NCBI RefSeq assembly: GCF_019977295.1
Contig: NZ_AP024651.1
Location: forward strand, 1,302,001 to 1,366,000
Direction: 5' to 3'
Origin: Arthrobacter sp. StoSoilB20
Lineage (GTDB): Bacteria > Actinomycetota > Actinomycetes > Actinomycetales > Micrococcaceae
Length of the DNA: 64,000 nt
The notes under the pieces were generated by a model, which had not been told where the DNA came from, searched no databases, and saw only the letters and a list, made by a program, of their open reading frames with translations. Shown here in pieces: positions 44,637 through 53,527 of this stretch. Position numbers and translations under genes: made by a program. Position 1 is the stretch's first letter. Each line of letters opens with the position of its first letter.

Positions 44637-46532
44637 ATGGTTGCTGCTGGGGATAATTCGCGCGCGCTCGGGGAAGTAAATGCACGACGGCGGCGCCGGG
44701 CAGCGGCGGGTATGGTCGCCGTCGGGTTGGGGCTGGCTCTGTTGTCCGGGCCTTTGGGCCTGAATGCTACGCCGGCTGTTGCCGACGCCGTGACGGATTT
44801 CGTTCCGGTCGGCGAACGCCCGGGGAATATCGCGGTCAACCAGGTGACCAACAAGGCCTACGTGGCTTCCTTCGAAGGCGTTTCCGTCATCAACGGCGTT
44901 AGTGCCAGCGGCACCATAAACACCGGTGACATGCCGTGGGACGTCGAAGTCAACACCGTCACCAACACTGTTTACGCAAGCTTGGTCGGTGGAACGGTAG
45001 CAGTGGTGGATGGGGCAACGGAGCTCGTCAAGGCCTCAGTTACGGTCGGCGAGCAGCCATACATCGTGTCCGTCAACGAGACCACCAACAAGATCTACGT
45101 AGGCGTCAAAGGTGGTGTCACCATCATTGACGGAGCCACCCTGGCCACCACGTTCGTACCGTTCGCCGGCGGAGCGCAGGACATCGTGGTGAACCCTGTG
45201 ACGGGCAAGGCCTATGTCCTGTCCAACGGAACCATCAAGGTCATTGGAGCCGGCGGTTTCGTGACAGGAACCATCGCCCCGAGCGGGAGCCCCATCCTCA
45301 GCGTGGCCGTGAACACTGTGACCAATAAGGTTTACGCGTCGACCGTTGCGAATCCGGGTTCCAAACTCCTGGTCATCGACGGAGCCAGCGACACTATCGA
45401 CGCAACTCTCGCATCGTCCAGCCAACTCGGCCTCGTTGCTGTTAACACTGCCACCAACCGGATTTATGTTGTCGTAGACGGGCCGTCAACTGCTGGCGGT
45501 GTGAAGGTCTTCAACGGCTCAACCAACGCCGAGATCGCTACCATCGGGACCACTACCCGCGTCAACGAGCTAGTAGTCAACCCCACCAACAACAAGATCT
45601 ACGCGGCCACCTACAGCGGCGGCACTACCGTCATCAACGGGCAAAACAACACCAATTACACCGTGTACACAGGCAACGAGCCCGTAGCCGCAGGCGTCAA
45701 CACCGCCTCGGACAAGGTCTACGTGGTCAGTTACTTGCGAGCATCCGTGGGCATCATCGACGCAAACGTTGAGCCGCCGGTCAAGAACGACTTCAACGGT
45801 GACGGCTTCGCTGATGTCCTGGCCCGGGAAGCTTCGGGCGTGCTGTGGCTGTACCCGGGCGACGGCTCAGGTGGCTGGCTGCCTCGTGTCCAGGTGGGCC
45901 AAGGCTGGAACGTCATGAATGCCCTGGTTGCTCCTGGCGACTTCAACGGTGATGGCAACGCTGACGTCCTGGCGCGTGACACCGGCGGGCTGCTCTGGCT
46001 TTACCCGGGCAACGGTTCTGGTGGCTGGCTTTCCCGCGTTCAGGTCGGCACAGGCTGGTCCGGAATGACCGCCATCGAATCCGCGGGGGACTTCAACGGC
46101 GACTCCCATGTGGACATCGCAGCCCGAACCGCCTCAGGCGTGCTGATGGTGTACCGCGGCAACGGAGCCGGTGGCTGGCTGTCAGCCATCCAAGTAGGTA
46201 CGGGCTGGAATGGCATGTCCGAGATCACCGGCGTGGGCGACTTCAACACTGACGGCGTCTCCGACCTTGTTGCCCGCGACAGCTCCGGCGCGCTCTGGCT
46301 CTACCCGCCCAACGGATACGGCAGTTGGCAGCAGCAGCGCGTCATCGGGCAGGGCTGGAACGTCATGAACTCCCTTGTTGGCCCGGGCGACTTCAACGGT
46401 GACGGAAATGCCGACATCCTGGCCCGGAACGCAGCCGGCGAGCTGTGGCTCTACGCCGGCAGCGGGGGAGCGGCGTGGCCCACGGCTTCCCGCGTTGGCA
46501 CGGGCTGGGGCGGGATGACGGCGGTTCTGTAG
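44637..46532 (+). CDS. Secreted YVTN-propeller protein with FG-GAP-like C-terminus
   Basis: 631 residues from the ATG at 44637 (GGGGG seven bases upstream). A signal peptide (ARRRRRAAAGMVAVGLGLAL, cleavage near AVADA around 50) precedes YVTN-type beta-propeller repeats at about 55-375, recognisable as N.VTNKVYV units (VNQVTNKAYVASFEG, VNTVTNTVYASLVGG, VNETTNKIYVGVKGG). Residues about 385-631 are five 50-residue DFNGDG.ADVLARD..G.LWLYPG.G.GGW repeats ending GMTAVL, matching the C-terminus of the 18445-20508 protein. Its 5' end is 158 bases from the divergent glycosyltransferase start, which suggests a surface or glycan-related role. Function is not established. Confidence 0.87.
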   Translation: MVAAGDNSRALGEVNARRRRRAAAGMVAVGLGLALLSGPLGLNATPAVADAVTDFVPVGERPGNIAVNQVTNKAYVASFEGVSVINGVSASGTINTGDMPWDVEVNTVTNTVYASLVGGTVAVVDGATELVKASVTVGEQPYIVSVNETTNKIYVGVKGGVTIIDGATLATTFVPFAGGAQDIVVNPVTGKAYVLSNGTIKVIGAGGFVTGTIAPSGSPILSVAVNTVTNKVYASTVANPGSKLLVIDGASDTIDATLASSSQLGLVAVNTATNRIYVVVDGPSTAGGVKVFNGSTNAEIATIGTTTRVNELVVNPTNNKIYAATYSGGTTVINGQNNTNYTVYTGNEPVAAGVNTASDKVYVVSYLRASVGIIDANVEPPVKNDFNGDGFADVLAREASGVLWLYPGDGSGGWLPRVQVGQGWNVMNALVAPGDFNGDGNADVLARDTGGLLWLYPGNGSGGWLSRVQVGTGWSGMTAIESAGDFNGDSHVDIAARTASGVLMVYRGNGAGGWLSAIQVGTGWNGMSEITGVGDFNTDGVSDLVARDSSGALWLYPPNGYGSWQQQRVIGQGWNVMNSLVGPGDFNGDGNADILARNAAGELWLYAGSGGAAWPTASRVGTGWGGMTAVL

Positions 46533-46686
46533 AATCCAGGGGGCCCTATCGGGACGTGTCGACCTTAAGGTTTGATGCCACTTCCCATTCACCACATCCA
46601 GTTGCCCTGTACTCATTGACATCTTCTCTTCCGTGGAGAGTGCACAGGTCCGGGTTGCCCGGTATGTGCACTGTTCGCTTGCGGAC

Positions 46687-47124
46687 TCAAGCGTCCCCAC
46701 CCCGCGCCCGCTTCAAATCCTTGCGCAGCCCCCGGTTATCAGCCCGGAGCTCCCGGTTGTCGTCAACCAGCCCCCGGTTGTCTTCGCTCAGCCCCCGGTT
46801 CTCAGCCTCCAACTCGAGCACCATTTTCACGCCGGCGAGGTTGAGCCCCTCATCCAACAACACTCCGATCCTGCGAAGCGTCACAAGGTCGTCCTCGCTG
46901 TAGCGACGTGTGCCGCCGTCGGTCCTGTCCGGGGTGACCAGGCCCTTGCGCTCGTACTGCCGGATGTTCTGTTGCCCCGTGCCGACAAGCTCCGCCGCCA
47001 CAGAGATCGCGTAGACCCCGCGTGCGTCACGGTCGTCAGCAGAAGGTGGGGTGCCGTTCGCCGCGGAAGCAGCCGGGCCGCCGTCGTACCCTTCAGCGGC
47101 AGTCGTGCCATCCGAAGCTGCCAT
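46687..47124 (-). CDS. HspR-like MerR-family repressor
   Basis: 145 residues. The ATG at 47124 has an excellent GGAGGT site five bases upstream, better than the ATG at 47166. Residues about 38-86 are a MerR HTH (YAISVAAELVGTGQQNIRQY, then GLVTPDRTDGGTRRYSEDDL), very like HspR. The C-terminus is a short coiled coil with repeated DNRGL/DNREL units (about 110-135). HspR represses heat-shock genes; this copy is divergent from an hsp20 gene rather than in a dnaK operon. The inverted repeat at 47196-47221 between the two genes is the likely operator. Confidence 0.88.
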   Translation of the reverse strand: MAASDGTTAAEGYDGGPAASAANGTPPSADDRDARGVYAISVAAELVGTGQQNIRQYERKGLVTPDRTDGGTRRYSEDDLVTLRRIGVLLDEGLNLAGVKMVLELEAENRGLSEDNRGLVDDNRELRADNRGLRKDLKRARGGDA

Positions 47125-47195
47125 CAAAGACCTCCAAAAATCTTCCGAAGAACTACTTGCATCCACTCTCTCACCAGTGCTATAAAAAATCTATA

Positions 47196-47221
47196 CCAGC
47201 CGATACAGATCAAGTGGCTGG
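47196..47221. promoter_or_regulatory. Inverted-repeat operator candidate for hsp20/hspR-like
   Basis: CCAGCC (47196-47201) and GGCTGG (47216-47221) form a perfect 6-base inverted repeat with a 14-base spacer, in the gap between the divergent HspR-like and Hsp20 genes. A direct CTATA repeat lies just before it (about 47180-47195). The classical HAIR sequence (CTTGAGT-N7-ACTCAAG) was not found. Confidence 0.4.
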
Positions 47222-47266
47222 CACGAACAACAGAATCAGCATCAAGATCTAAGGAGTGAGAACCAA

Positions 47267-47689
47267 ATGCTGATGCGCACTGACCCGTTCCGCGAATTCG
47301 ACAGGCTCGCCCAACAGGTTTTTGGCACAACAGCACGCCCGGCCGGAATGCCGATGGATGCATGGCAGGAGGACGGACAATTCGTTGTTGCCTTCGACTT
47401 GCCAGGGGTTGATCCGGAGACCGTGGATCTGGATGTTGAACGGAACGTCCTCACGGTCAAGGCCGAGCGCAAGTCGCCCGCGGGCGAGAACACCGAGATG
47501 CTCGCCGCCGAACGCCCCCAGGGTGTCTTTAGCCGCCAGCTCATCCTCGGCGACACCCTCGATACCGACGGCATCCAAGCCAACTACGACGCCGGCGTCC
47601 TGACACTCCGGATCCCGGTCGCAGAGAAGGCCAAGCCGCGGCGCATCGAAATTACTTCCAGCGGGCAGAGGCAGGAAATCAACGCATAA
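47267..47689 (+). CDS. Hsp20/alpha-crystallin small heat-shock protein
   Basis: 140 residues with a ribosome site AAGGAG ahead of the ATG at 47267. The alpha-crystallin domain spans about 30-125: [34 protein letters not shown], then [20 protein letters not shown] with the conserved A-x-x-x-G-V-L-T-L core. It is an ATP-independent chaperone that forms oligomers and holds unfolded proteins. It is divergent from the HspR-like gene, which probably represses it. Confidence 0.95.
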   Translation: MLMRTDPFREFDRLAQQVFGTTARPAGMPMDAWQEDGQFVVAFDLPGVDPETVDLDVERNVLTVKAERKSPAGENTEMLAAERPQGVFSRQLILGDTLDTDGIQANYDAGVLTLRIPVAEKAKPRRIEITSSGQRQEINA

Positions 47690-47912
47690 CCGTACGCTCC
47701 GCCGGAAGGCTCACCCGGGGGTGGCCCGCCAGCGGAGCGCCGGCCGGGAACGACGGAAGCGGCCGCATCGGAATAGTTGGGCGCAGGCTTCGCGCCACGT
47801 CACAGCGTTTTTTAGCGCACATGAAAGCGGCCCCCGATGTCGTCTCCCGAGCGATGGCCCCCGGTTCAGCCGGGGGCCATCTCCACCTCCGCGGCAGAAA
47901 CCGGAACCAGCA

Positions 47913-48332
47913 GTGAGTATCAAACCTGACCACTACGCGACTCTTCACGTGTCGCCGGATGCGACGACCCGAGAAATCACGCGCGCCTACCGCACGCTGC
48001 TTCGGACACATCACCCGGACACCCGCCAAAAGGTCGACGACGGCGGCACCACCACCGCGGCCGACCTCCAGGAACTGCACGCCATCATGCAGGCGTACGT
48101 CGTTTTGTCGGACCCAAGGAAGCGGGCGGCTTACGATCATGCGCGGCGAACGCCCGGTTCCCAAGGTGGGGCTTCGTCCGGGACCGAAGGTACCCCCGTG
48201 AAAGTCCGCGTGCACCGTAACGAGACTTCACCCAAACCCTCCGCGGGCGCCAAGGAGTCGCCGCTGACTTTTGGGCCGCCCCGCTGGGAACCATCGGTCC
48301 GCAAATCGAGATCACCAAGGAGTCATTCATGA
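47913..48332 (+). CDS. DnaJ-like J-domain protein
   Basis: 139 residues from a GTG at 47913; the frame is open upstream without family sequence. The J-domain occupies residues 1-70: KPDHYATLHVSPDATTREIT, the HPD motif in LRTHHPDTRQ, then VVLSDPRKRAAYDHARR. No zinc-finger or substrate-binding domain follows; residues 75-139 are a disordered, basic tail. It could stimulate DnaK on specific clients, and sits 223 bases after hsp20. The stop overlaps the next start by ATGA (48329-48332). Confidence 0.88.
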   Translation: MSIKPDHYATLHVSPDATTREITRAYRTLLRTHHPDTRQKVDDGGTTTAADLQELHAIMQAYVVLSDPRKRAAYDHARRTPGSQGGASSGTEGTPVKVRVHRNETSPKPSAGAKESPLTFGPPRWEPSVRKSRSPRSHS

Positions 48333-48706
48333 GCGCCTGGCGTCCGTACGACGGCCACATCATTCCTGCGTTCTACGAGCGGTTCGAGAAACGCTGGGGG
48401 AGGGGAACGGCGCCCTTCCTGGACCCCGAAGTCCATGAACAGCCGACGCCCCGGGCCCAGTGGATCAATCCGGACACCGGCGCTGCGGTTGCCGTGGTGC
48501 CGATCTGGACCGAGGACCCCGAGCACCGGTCTTTCGGCGTGTTCTACCTTCCGCCGGCCGGTGACATTTGGATGCTCCGGCCCGGACCCACGACCTTTCT
48601 TGAACCCAATGGGGGAGCCAGCCGGGAGCAGGTGACACTCCGCAACGACGCCTTCAAGAAGGCCGTCAACCACGCCAAGGAGTTCATTTACGGGCCTCAG
48701 CTTTAG
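48329..48706 (+). CDS. Hypothetical protein coupled to the J-domain gene
   Basis: 125 residues, with the start codon overlapping the J-domain gene stop by four bases. The sequence (MSAWRPYDGHIIPAFYERFE, then WINPDTGAAVAVVPIWTEDP, FGVFYLPPAGDIWMLRPGP) looks like a small soluble alpha/beta protein rich in Trp and Pro. I recognise no family. Tight coupling suggests it works with the J-domain protein, perhaps as a client adaptor, but this is inference. Confidence 0.75.
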   Translation: MSAWRPYDGHIIPAFYERFEKRWGRGTAPFLDPEVHEQPTPRAQWINPDTGAAVAVVPIWTEDPEHRSFGVFYLPPAGDIWMLRPGPTTFLEPNGGASREQVTLRNDAFKKAVNHAKEFIYGPQL

Positions 48707-48717
48707 GGGCCGCTCGC

Positions 48718-49253
48718 GAGGGGTTAGCTCTCGGCAGTAAGTGTGGGCTTCAAAGTGCCGAGATGTCGCCCCTCGGCGTGAGGTGGTGGGGTGCGTGCTT
48801 GAGTTAGCCAGCTGGCGTCGTGGGTTGGCTCGCGAGGGGTTAGCTCTCGACCGTAAGAAGGTCCCAAAGTGCTGAGATGTCGCCCCTCGGCGGGGTGGTG
48901 GGGTGCGCGCTTGGGCTGGCCAGCAGCCGTCGTGCGTTCCTTCATTGAGGGGTTAGCTCTCGGCAGTATGTGTGGGCTCCAAAGTGTTGAGATGTCGCCC
49001 CTCGGCGGGGTGGGTGGGGTGGTGGGTGCGCGCTTGGGCTGGCCGACCGGCGTCGTGGGTTGGCTCGCGAGGGGTTAGCTCTCGGCAGTATGTGTGGGCT
49101 TCAAAGTGCCGAGAGGTCGCCCCTCGGCGGGGGGTGAGGTGAGGGGTGGTGGGGTGCGCGCTTGGGCTGCCGAGCCGCCGTCGTGGGTTGGCTCGTGAGG
49201 GGTTAGCTCTCGGCAGTATGTGTGGGCTTCAAAGTGCTGAGATGTCGCCCCTC
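48718..49253. repeat. Five hairpin-forming tandem repeats (113-128 bp period)
   Basis: Copies begin with GAGGGG at 48718, 48834, 48947, 49069 and 49197 and close with CCCCTC at 48774, 48888, 49003, 49125 and 49253. Within each, an inner CTCGGCA...TGCCGAG pair (imperfect in copies 2, 3 and 5) makes a two-stage stem around a loop like GTATGTGTGGGCTTCAAAG. Spacers of 56-71 bases are also conserved (TTGGGCTGGCC, TCGTGGGTTGGCTCG). Short open frames through the array are by-products. The array lies between the J-domain operon and the DUF6350 gene. Confidence 0.9.
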
Positions 49254-49602
49254 GGCGGTGGGGTGCGGTGGGGTGCAGGTGGGGTGCGTGCGGCGGGGCC
49301 AAAAGAAGGCTGGTGCAGCCTATGGAGAGAATCCGTTGGCGGCTGCACCAGCTGCTAGTACGACTTTCTGTTATGAGTTGTGACACCGATCCATTGGCCG
49401 CTCCTAGTTCCCGGCTTCGTTTGTTTCCGGGCCTTGCAAAGTTTGCGCAGGTGGGGCGGAGCTGAGGTGGTCGTTGAGGGCTCCGTGCCCCGGGAGAACA
49501 CCTCCCATTTTACGGCCGCCGCACGGAAAAAGCGCTGGAATTCGCGGTATTTCAGGGGAGCCTGCGGGGTGGGAGCGGCCCGCCGTGGCACGATAGATCA
49601 CG
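49254..49602. other. Intergenic region upstream of the DUF6350 gene
   Basis: This 349-base stretch begins with G-rich sequence continuing the repeat spacer (GGGGTGCGGTGGGGTGCAGG) and then turns ordinary. I see no gene, hairpin terminator or recognisable promoter. The promoter of the DUF6350-purN segment is probably near 49,500-49,590. Confidence 0.4.
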
Positions 49603-50934
49603 ATGAAACTGCGCGCTGATCAGACCGGAAACCGTGGCCTCCCGATGCCCCTTTGGCTCCAGGGTGGTTTGGAAGCGGCGCAGGCGGCGTTCATTTCGGC
49701 CATCGTGGTGGTGTTGCCGCTGGTGGGAGTCTGGGCAACCGATGGTTTCCAGGACCGCAACGTCGACTCCCTGGCCCGCTTGGGCGGACAAGCCTGGCTG
49801 CTGATCCACGGTGTTCCGCTGGAACTGGCGCAGGTCAACATCGGCACCGCGGCCCAGCCAGGTTCGGGGTTGCTCTCCCTGATTCCGTTGGGCCTGACGC
49901 TCATCCCGTTCCTGCTGGCGTGGCGCGCGGGTCGTCGGCTTGCCCGGGCTTCCTACACCGACCAACTGTGGCAGGCATTTCTCGGCGCCTTCGTGGTGTA
50001 CGCGGCGTTCGGGGCCGCAACCGGTTTCGTGTGCCGCACCCCCGAAGTGGTCATCAACCTGTGGTTCGCCATGACCATTCCGTTGGTTTCGTTTGGCTTG
50101 GGGATGATCGTGGGCGCACGACGAGAGGCCGGCTCTTGGAGCCGCCTGATCGGTGTCGACGCCGTCGCCTGGCTTGCGAAGACCAGCCAACATTCCCGTT
50201 GGGCGGGCTCGTACGTGGGCTCGGCATTGAAGGCCGGGTTCGTTGCGGCCATGGCTTCGGTCAGTTTGGCCGCACTGCTTTTGGCGGTGACCATCGTCTG
50301 GCACTGGACGGACATCATCGCCGTCTACGAGGGCATCCAGGCCGGCGCGCTCGGCGGGGCCGTCCTCACCATCGCGCAGCTGGGCTTCCTGCCAAACCTC
50401 GTCATTTTCGCCCTTTCCTGGTCCACGGGCGCCGGCTTCTCGCTCGGCATCGGCTCCACAGCCGGTCCGTTGGGCACAGCCGTGGGGCCGCTCCCGGCGG
50501 TCCCCGTTTTGGGCGCCCTCCCCGCAGGACAGCTCGACGCCGGAGCCATGGCACTTGCGCTGCCCGTCGTCGCCGGAATCCTGGCCGGCTGGTGGTTCCT
50601 CCGTGAAGGCGAGAACCATTTTGACGAGTGGCTCTCCATCAAGATCAAGGCCCGCTGGTTCACCGCGGCCGCTTCAACGCTGTTCCTGGGCGCGTTCATT
50701 GGCGCCGTTGCGGGACTCCTGGGTGGTGCCTTGGCGTGGATCGCCCGCGGTTCGGCCGGTATTGGGCGGCTCACCGAAATCGGACCCCATCCGTTGTGGA
50801 CGGCAGTCTGGCTGGCCGCGGAAGTAGGTATCGGCGTCGTTATTGGCTACGCGGTGGGGCCTTGGCTGGAACGCAGCCAGAAGGAGCGCGAGGCTAACCT
50901 CGATGAAGCAGCGTACGACGACGAACACGCCTGA
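49603..50934 (+). CDS. DUF6350 / PerM-like membrane protein
   Basis: 443 residues with about ten membrane helices (LEAAQAAFISAIVVVLPLVG at the start, then LLSLIPLGLTLIPFLLAW, and others to AAEVGIGVVIGYAVGPWLER). The fold and position match the DUF6350 family, whose mycobacterial member PerM (Rv0955) lies immediately upstream of purN-purH and affects cell division under stress. Here purN is the next plus-strand gene. The C-terminal 15 residues are acidic and cytoplasmic. Division-related function is inferred from the mycobacterial homologue. Confidence 0.85.
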   Translation: MKLRADQTGNRGLPMPLWLQGGLEAAQAAFISAIVVVLPLVGVWATDGFQDRNVDSLARLGGQAWLLIHGVPLELAQVNIGTAAQPGSGLLSLIPLGLTLIPFLLAWRAGRRLARASYTDQLWQAFLGAFVVYAAFGAATGFVCRTPEVVINLWFAMTIPLVSFGLGMIVGARREAGSWSRLIGVDAVAWLAKTSQHSRWAGSYVGSALKAGFVAAMASVSLAALLLAVTIVWHWTDIIAVYEGIQAGALGGAVLTIAQLGFLPNLVIFALSWSTGAGFSLGIGSTAGPLGTAVGPLPAVPVLGALPAGQLDAGAMALALPVVAGILAGWWFLREGENHFDEWLSIKIKARWFTAAASTLFLGAFIGAVAGLLGGALAWIARGSAGIGRLTEIGPHPLWTAVWLAAEVGIGVVIGYAVGPWLERSQKEREANLDEAAYDDEHA

Positions 50935-50975
50935 GCGGATCGACGCCCCTTACGCCGGGCTGCTCCGGTGTCGGT

Positions 50976-51398
50976 TTAGCGCAGCGGTCCCGGCATGGAG
51001 TTCTCGAGCTGCGTGAGGCACTGCGACTTGGCGGACTCCGTCAGCGCCCCGCGGGAGCAATCCTGGTACGTGCTGACCTGGTTGAAGAAAAGCACCGACG
51101 TCAGGATCAGCAGGCACATCACGGCCGTGACCACCAGTCCGGAAATTGTCCCGAAAAGAATCAGCCGCGGGTGCTTGTACTTCAGCGTGCGCACCAGCAC
51201 GACGATCCCCAACACCAAACCAGCGAGCGTCAGAATGGCGCTCAACCAGACGTAGTTCACGTTCAGGGAGAACACGAAGAACGCACCCAAAGCTGTCAGA
51301 AGGAAAGCACGGAACAGGATTTGGGTCACGCCGAGGGCTGACTTTTCGGCCTCGGAGCGGGGTTGCTGGCTCGGCTTGGGACCGACGTCGGGATTCAT
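50976..51398 (-). CDS. Small membrane protein, 140 aa
   Basis: From the ATG at 51398 (GGAAAAC upstream) the protein has a Pro/Gln-rich cytoplasmic start (NPDVGPKPSQQPRSEAEK), then three or four helices (RAFLLTALGAFFVFSLNVNY, AILTLAGLVLGIVVLVRTL, LILFGTISGLVVTAVMCLLI), and an external tail with two Cys (QDCSRGALTESAKSQCL). No family recognised. It is divergent from purN with only 38 bases between starts, so the two promoters must overlap. Confidence 0.7.
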   Translation of the reverse strand: MNPDVGPKPSQQPRSEAEKSALGVTQILFRAFLLTALGAFFVFSLNVNYVWLSAILTLAGLVLGIVVLVRTLKYKHPRLILFGTISGLVVTAVMCLLILTSVLFFNQVSTYQDCSRGALTESAKSQCLTQLENSMPGPLR

Positions 51399-51436
51399 GT
51401 TTTCCAGCCTACGCGAGCCGCCCATAAGCTAGTGCA

Positions 51437-52006
51437 ATGCGCATTGTTGTCCTCGTCTCCGGTACCGGTTCCAATCTTCAGGCAGTCATCGACGCCGTGA
51501 AGTCGGGTGAACTGGATGTCGAGATCGCCGCTGTGGGCGCCGACCGCCCCGACACGTACGGTGTGGAGCGCTCAGACGAGGCCGGAATCGAGACCTTCGT
51601 GGTCAACTTCAACTCGTTCGAAACGCGCGCTGAGTGGGACTCTGCCCTGCGCGACAAGGTCCTGTCCTATGCACCGGATGTCGTGGTGTCGTCCGGTTTC
51701 ATGAGGATCGTCAGCGAAGACTTCATCAACGCTTTCGACGGCAAGTACGTCAACACACACCCGGCGCTGCTCCCGTCCTTCCCGGGCGCCCACGGTGTCC
51801 GCGACGCGATGGCCTATGGCGTCAAAGTCACTGGCTGCACCGTTCACTGGGCCGACGCCGGCGTGGACACCGGGCCCATCATTGCCCAGGAAGCGGTGAC
51901 CGTGCTTCCGGAGGACTCCGAGGAATCCCTGCACGAGCGCATCAAGGTAGTGGAGCGTCGCCTGCTGGTCCAGACCCTCGCAGACCTCGCCGGCGCCCCC
52001 GCATAG
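51437..52006 (+). CDS. purN: Phosphoribosylglycinamide formyltransferase
   Basis: 189 residues, usual family length. The nucleotide site starts VLVSGTGSNLQAVIDAV. The active site is YVNTHPALLPSFPGAHGVRD, with catalytic Asn and His, then GCTVHWADAGVDTGPIIAQE with the catalytic Asp. It transfers a formyl group from 10-formyl-THF to GAR in purine synthesis. In many actinobacteria purH follows directly; here purH is 5 kb further on. Confidence 0.97.
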   Translation: MRIVVLVSGTGSNLQAVIDAVKSGELDVEIAAVGADRPDTYGVERSDEAGIETFVVNFNSFETRAEWDSALRDKVLSYAPDVVVSSGFMRIVSEDFINAFDGKYVNTHPALLPSFPGAHGVRDAMAYGVKVTGCTVHWADAGVDTGPIIAQEAVTVLPEDSEESLHERIKVVERRLLVQTLADLAGAPA

Positions 52007-52123
52007 GTCCACACCCGCGGAGGCCCACGCCCACATAGGCCCACACCCAAGTACGTCGCAGATCAGGTGGTTCCCAGCCCCGGGAACCACCTGATCTGCG
52101 TATTAGTCGGGTGAAGCCGCGGT

Positions 52124-53476
52124 TTAGGAGAGCTCGCGCTGCTTCGTCTCCGGGGCGAAGAACGCCATCCACAGCACGGACAGCAACACCAGGCCACCGG
52201 CCATCGCGAACGACTGAGCCAACCCAAACTCGGGCCAGAAGAACGAGGCAAACACCAACGGACCAAAGCCTGCGCCGATCCGGGAGAACGTCGAAGCCCA
52301 GCCGAAGCCCGAGCCTCGTAGCTCGGTCGGATACAGCTCGGAGACGTACGCGTACAGGACCGGGATGGCCACCTGGACCACGAACCCGAACACCAGCAGC
52401 CAGAACACAGCAGCCGAGGGCACATCCACCACGAACGCCACGATCACCAGTGTCAGCGCGGACAAAGGACCAGTAATAGCGAGGATCCACTTGCGGCCCA
52501 CGCGCTCCACCAGCAGCGCCGCGACCACCACGCCCAAGAGTCCGACGGCGGCCATGCTCGCCGTCGTGACGAACGCCTTGTACTCCTCGAAACCGGCACC
52601 AATGAGAATGCGCGGCATCCACGTGAGCGACAAGTAATAGACCAACAGGATGCTGAAGAACAGGGCCCACGCAGCAGTGGTGATCTTCCAGTTGAACTGC
52701 CAAATCCGCCGCAGCTGTGCCCACGCACTGCCGGGGGAGAGGCGCGGAGCGGCTTGCGGTTCAGGCAGGCTGTAAGCGCGCGGCGAAGCGCCGGTGGCCT
52801 CCACCAAGCCATCGATCACGGCCGCGGCCTCGGCACGGCGGCCCGCCCGGATCAGGAACAGCGGCGACTCCGGAACCGAACGCCGGATCCAGAAGACCAA
52901 CAAAGCGGGCAGCACCATGATCAGCATGGTGAGCCGCCAGTCCCCGAAGGCCGCCACCAGTCCGGCGGAGACGAAGCCGCAGAGCGCAGCACCGATCGGC
53001 CACCAGCCATCCATGGCCGTGAGCACCTTGCCACGTTGCTTCCGGGGCGTGAACTCACCCACCAGCGCGTAGTCCACGGGGATGCAGCCGCCCAGGCCGA
53101 AGCCGGCCATGAAGCGGAAGATGCAGAACCACACGATGTCCGGGGCGAAGGCACCCAGAACCGTGAAGATGCTGAAAATCAGGAGGGTGGCAGTGAACGC
53201 CTTTTTGCGGCCGATGGTGTCCGCGATCGTGCCCCACGCGAACGCCCCCACGGCCATGCCAATAAGGTTGGCCGTGCCGATCCATGCCGCATCAGCAGCT
53301 TGCAGGGACCAGTGCTTGGACAGCAGCGGAATCAGGATGCCGTTGAGCGTGACATCCCAGGCATCGAACATGAATCCAAGCCCGCCGATCACGAAAATCC
53401 GTCCCTGGACCTTCCACCGCCACGGCAGTTCCTGCACAACTTGCTCGCCGCTGGGCACGGCTGTGTATGTATTCAT
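52124..53476 (-). CDS. MFS transporter (sugar/SV2-like), MurNAc operon
   Basis: 450 residues from the ATG at 53476, with GGAGG four bases upstream. Twelve helices, with metabolite:H+ symporter features: GFMFDAWDVTLNGILIPLLS in helix 1, the MFS motif WGTIADTIGRKKAFTATL, and PVDYALVGEFTPRKQRGKVL after helix 4. The second half has LLVERVGRKWILAITG. It is the third gene after the sugar kinase and murQ, 51 bases downstream of murQ, so import of MurNAc, anhydro-MurNAc or a muropeptide sugar is the natural inference. Confidence 0.85.
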   Translation of the reverse strand: MNTYTAVPSGEQVVQELPWRWKVQGRIFVIGGLGFMFDAWDVTLNGILIPLLSKHWSLQAADAAWIGTANLIGMAVGAFAWGTIADTIGRKKAFTATLLIFSIFTVLGAFAPDIVWFCIFRFMAGFGLGGCIPVDYALVGEFTPRKQRGKVLTAMDGWWPIGAALCGFVSAGLVAAFGDWRLTMLIMVLPALLVFWIRRSVPESPLFLIRAGRRAEAAAVIDGLVEATGASPRAYSLPEPQAAPRLSPGSAWAQLRRIWQFNWKITTAAWALFFSILLVYYLSLTWMPRILIGAGFEEYKAFVTTASMAAVGLLGVVVAALLVERVGRKWILAITGPLSALTLVIVAFVVDVPSAAVFWLLVFGFVVQVAIPVLYAYVSELYPTELRGSGFGWASTFSRIGAGFGPLVFASFFWPEFGLAQSFAMAGGLVLLSVLWMAFFAPETKQRELS

Positions 53477-53527
53477 TGGGCCTCCTGCATGCAACTTTAT
53501 GCGCTGCGCACGGTGCGGAAGTCCGCG

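Noticed and set aside
48718..49253. CRISPR array
   Set aside because: Units are 113-128 bp with conserved spacers and internal hairpins; there are no cas genes.
49653..50606. 317-codon plus-strand frame inside the DUF6350 gene
   Set aside because: The overlapping frame gives an Arg/Pro-rich product, whereas the other frame gives clear membrane helices.
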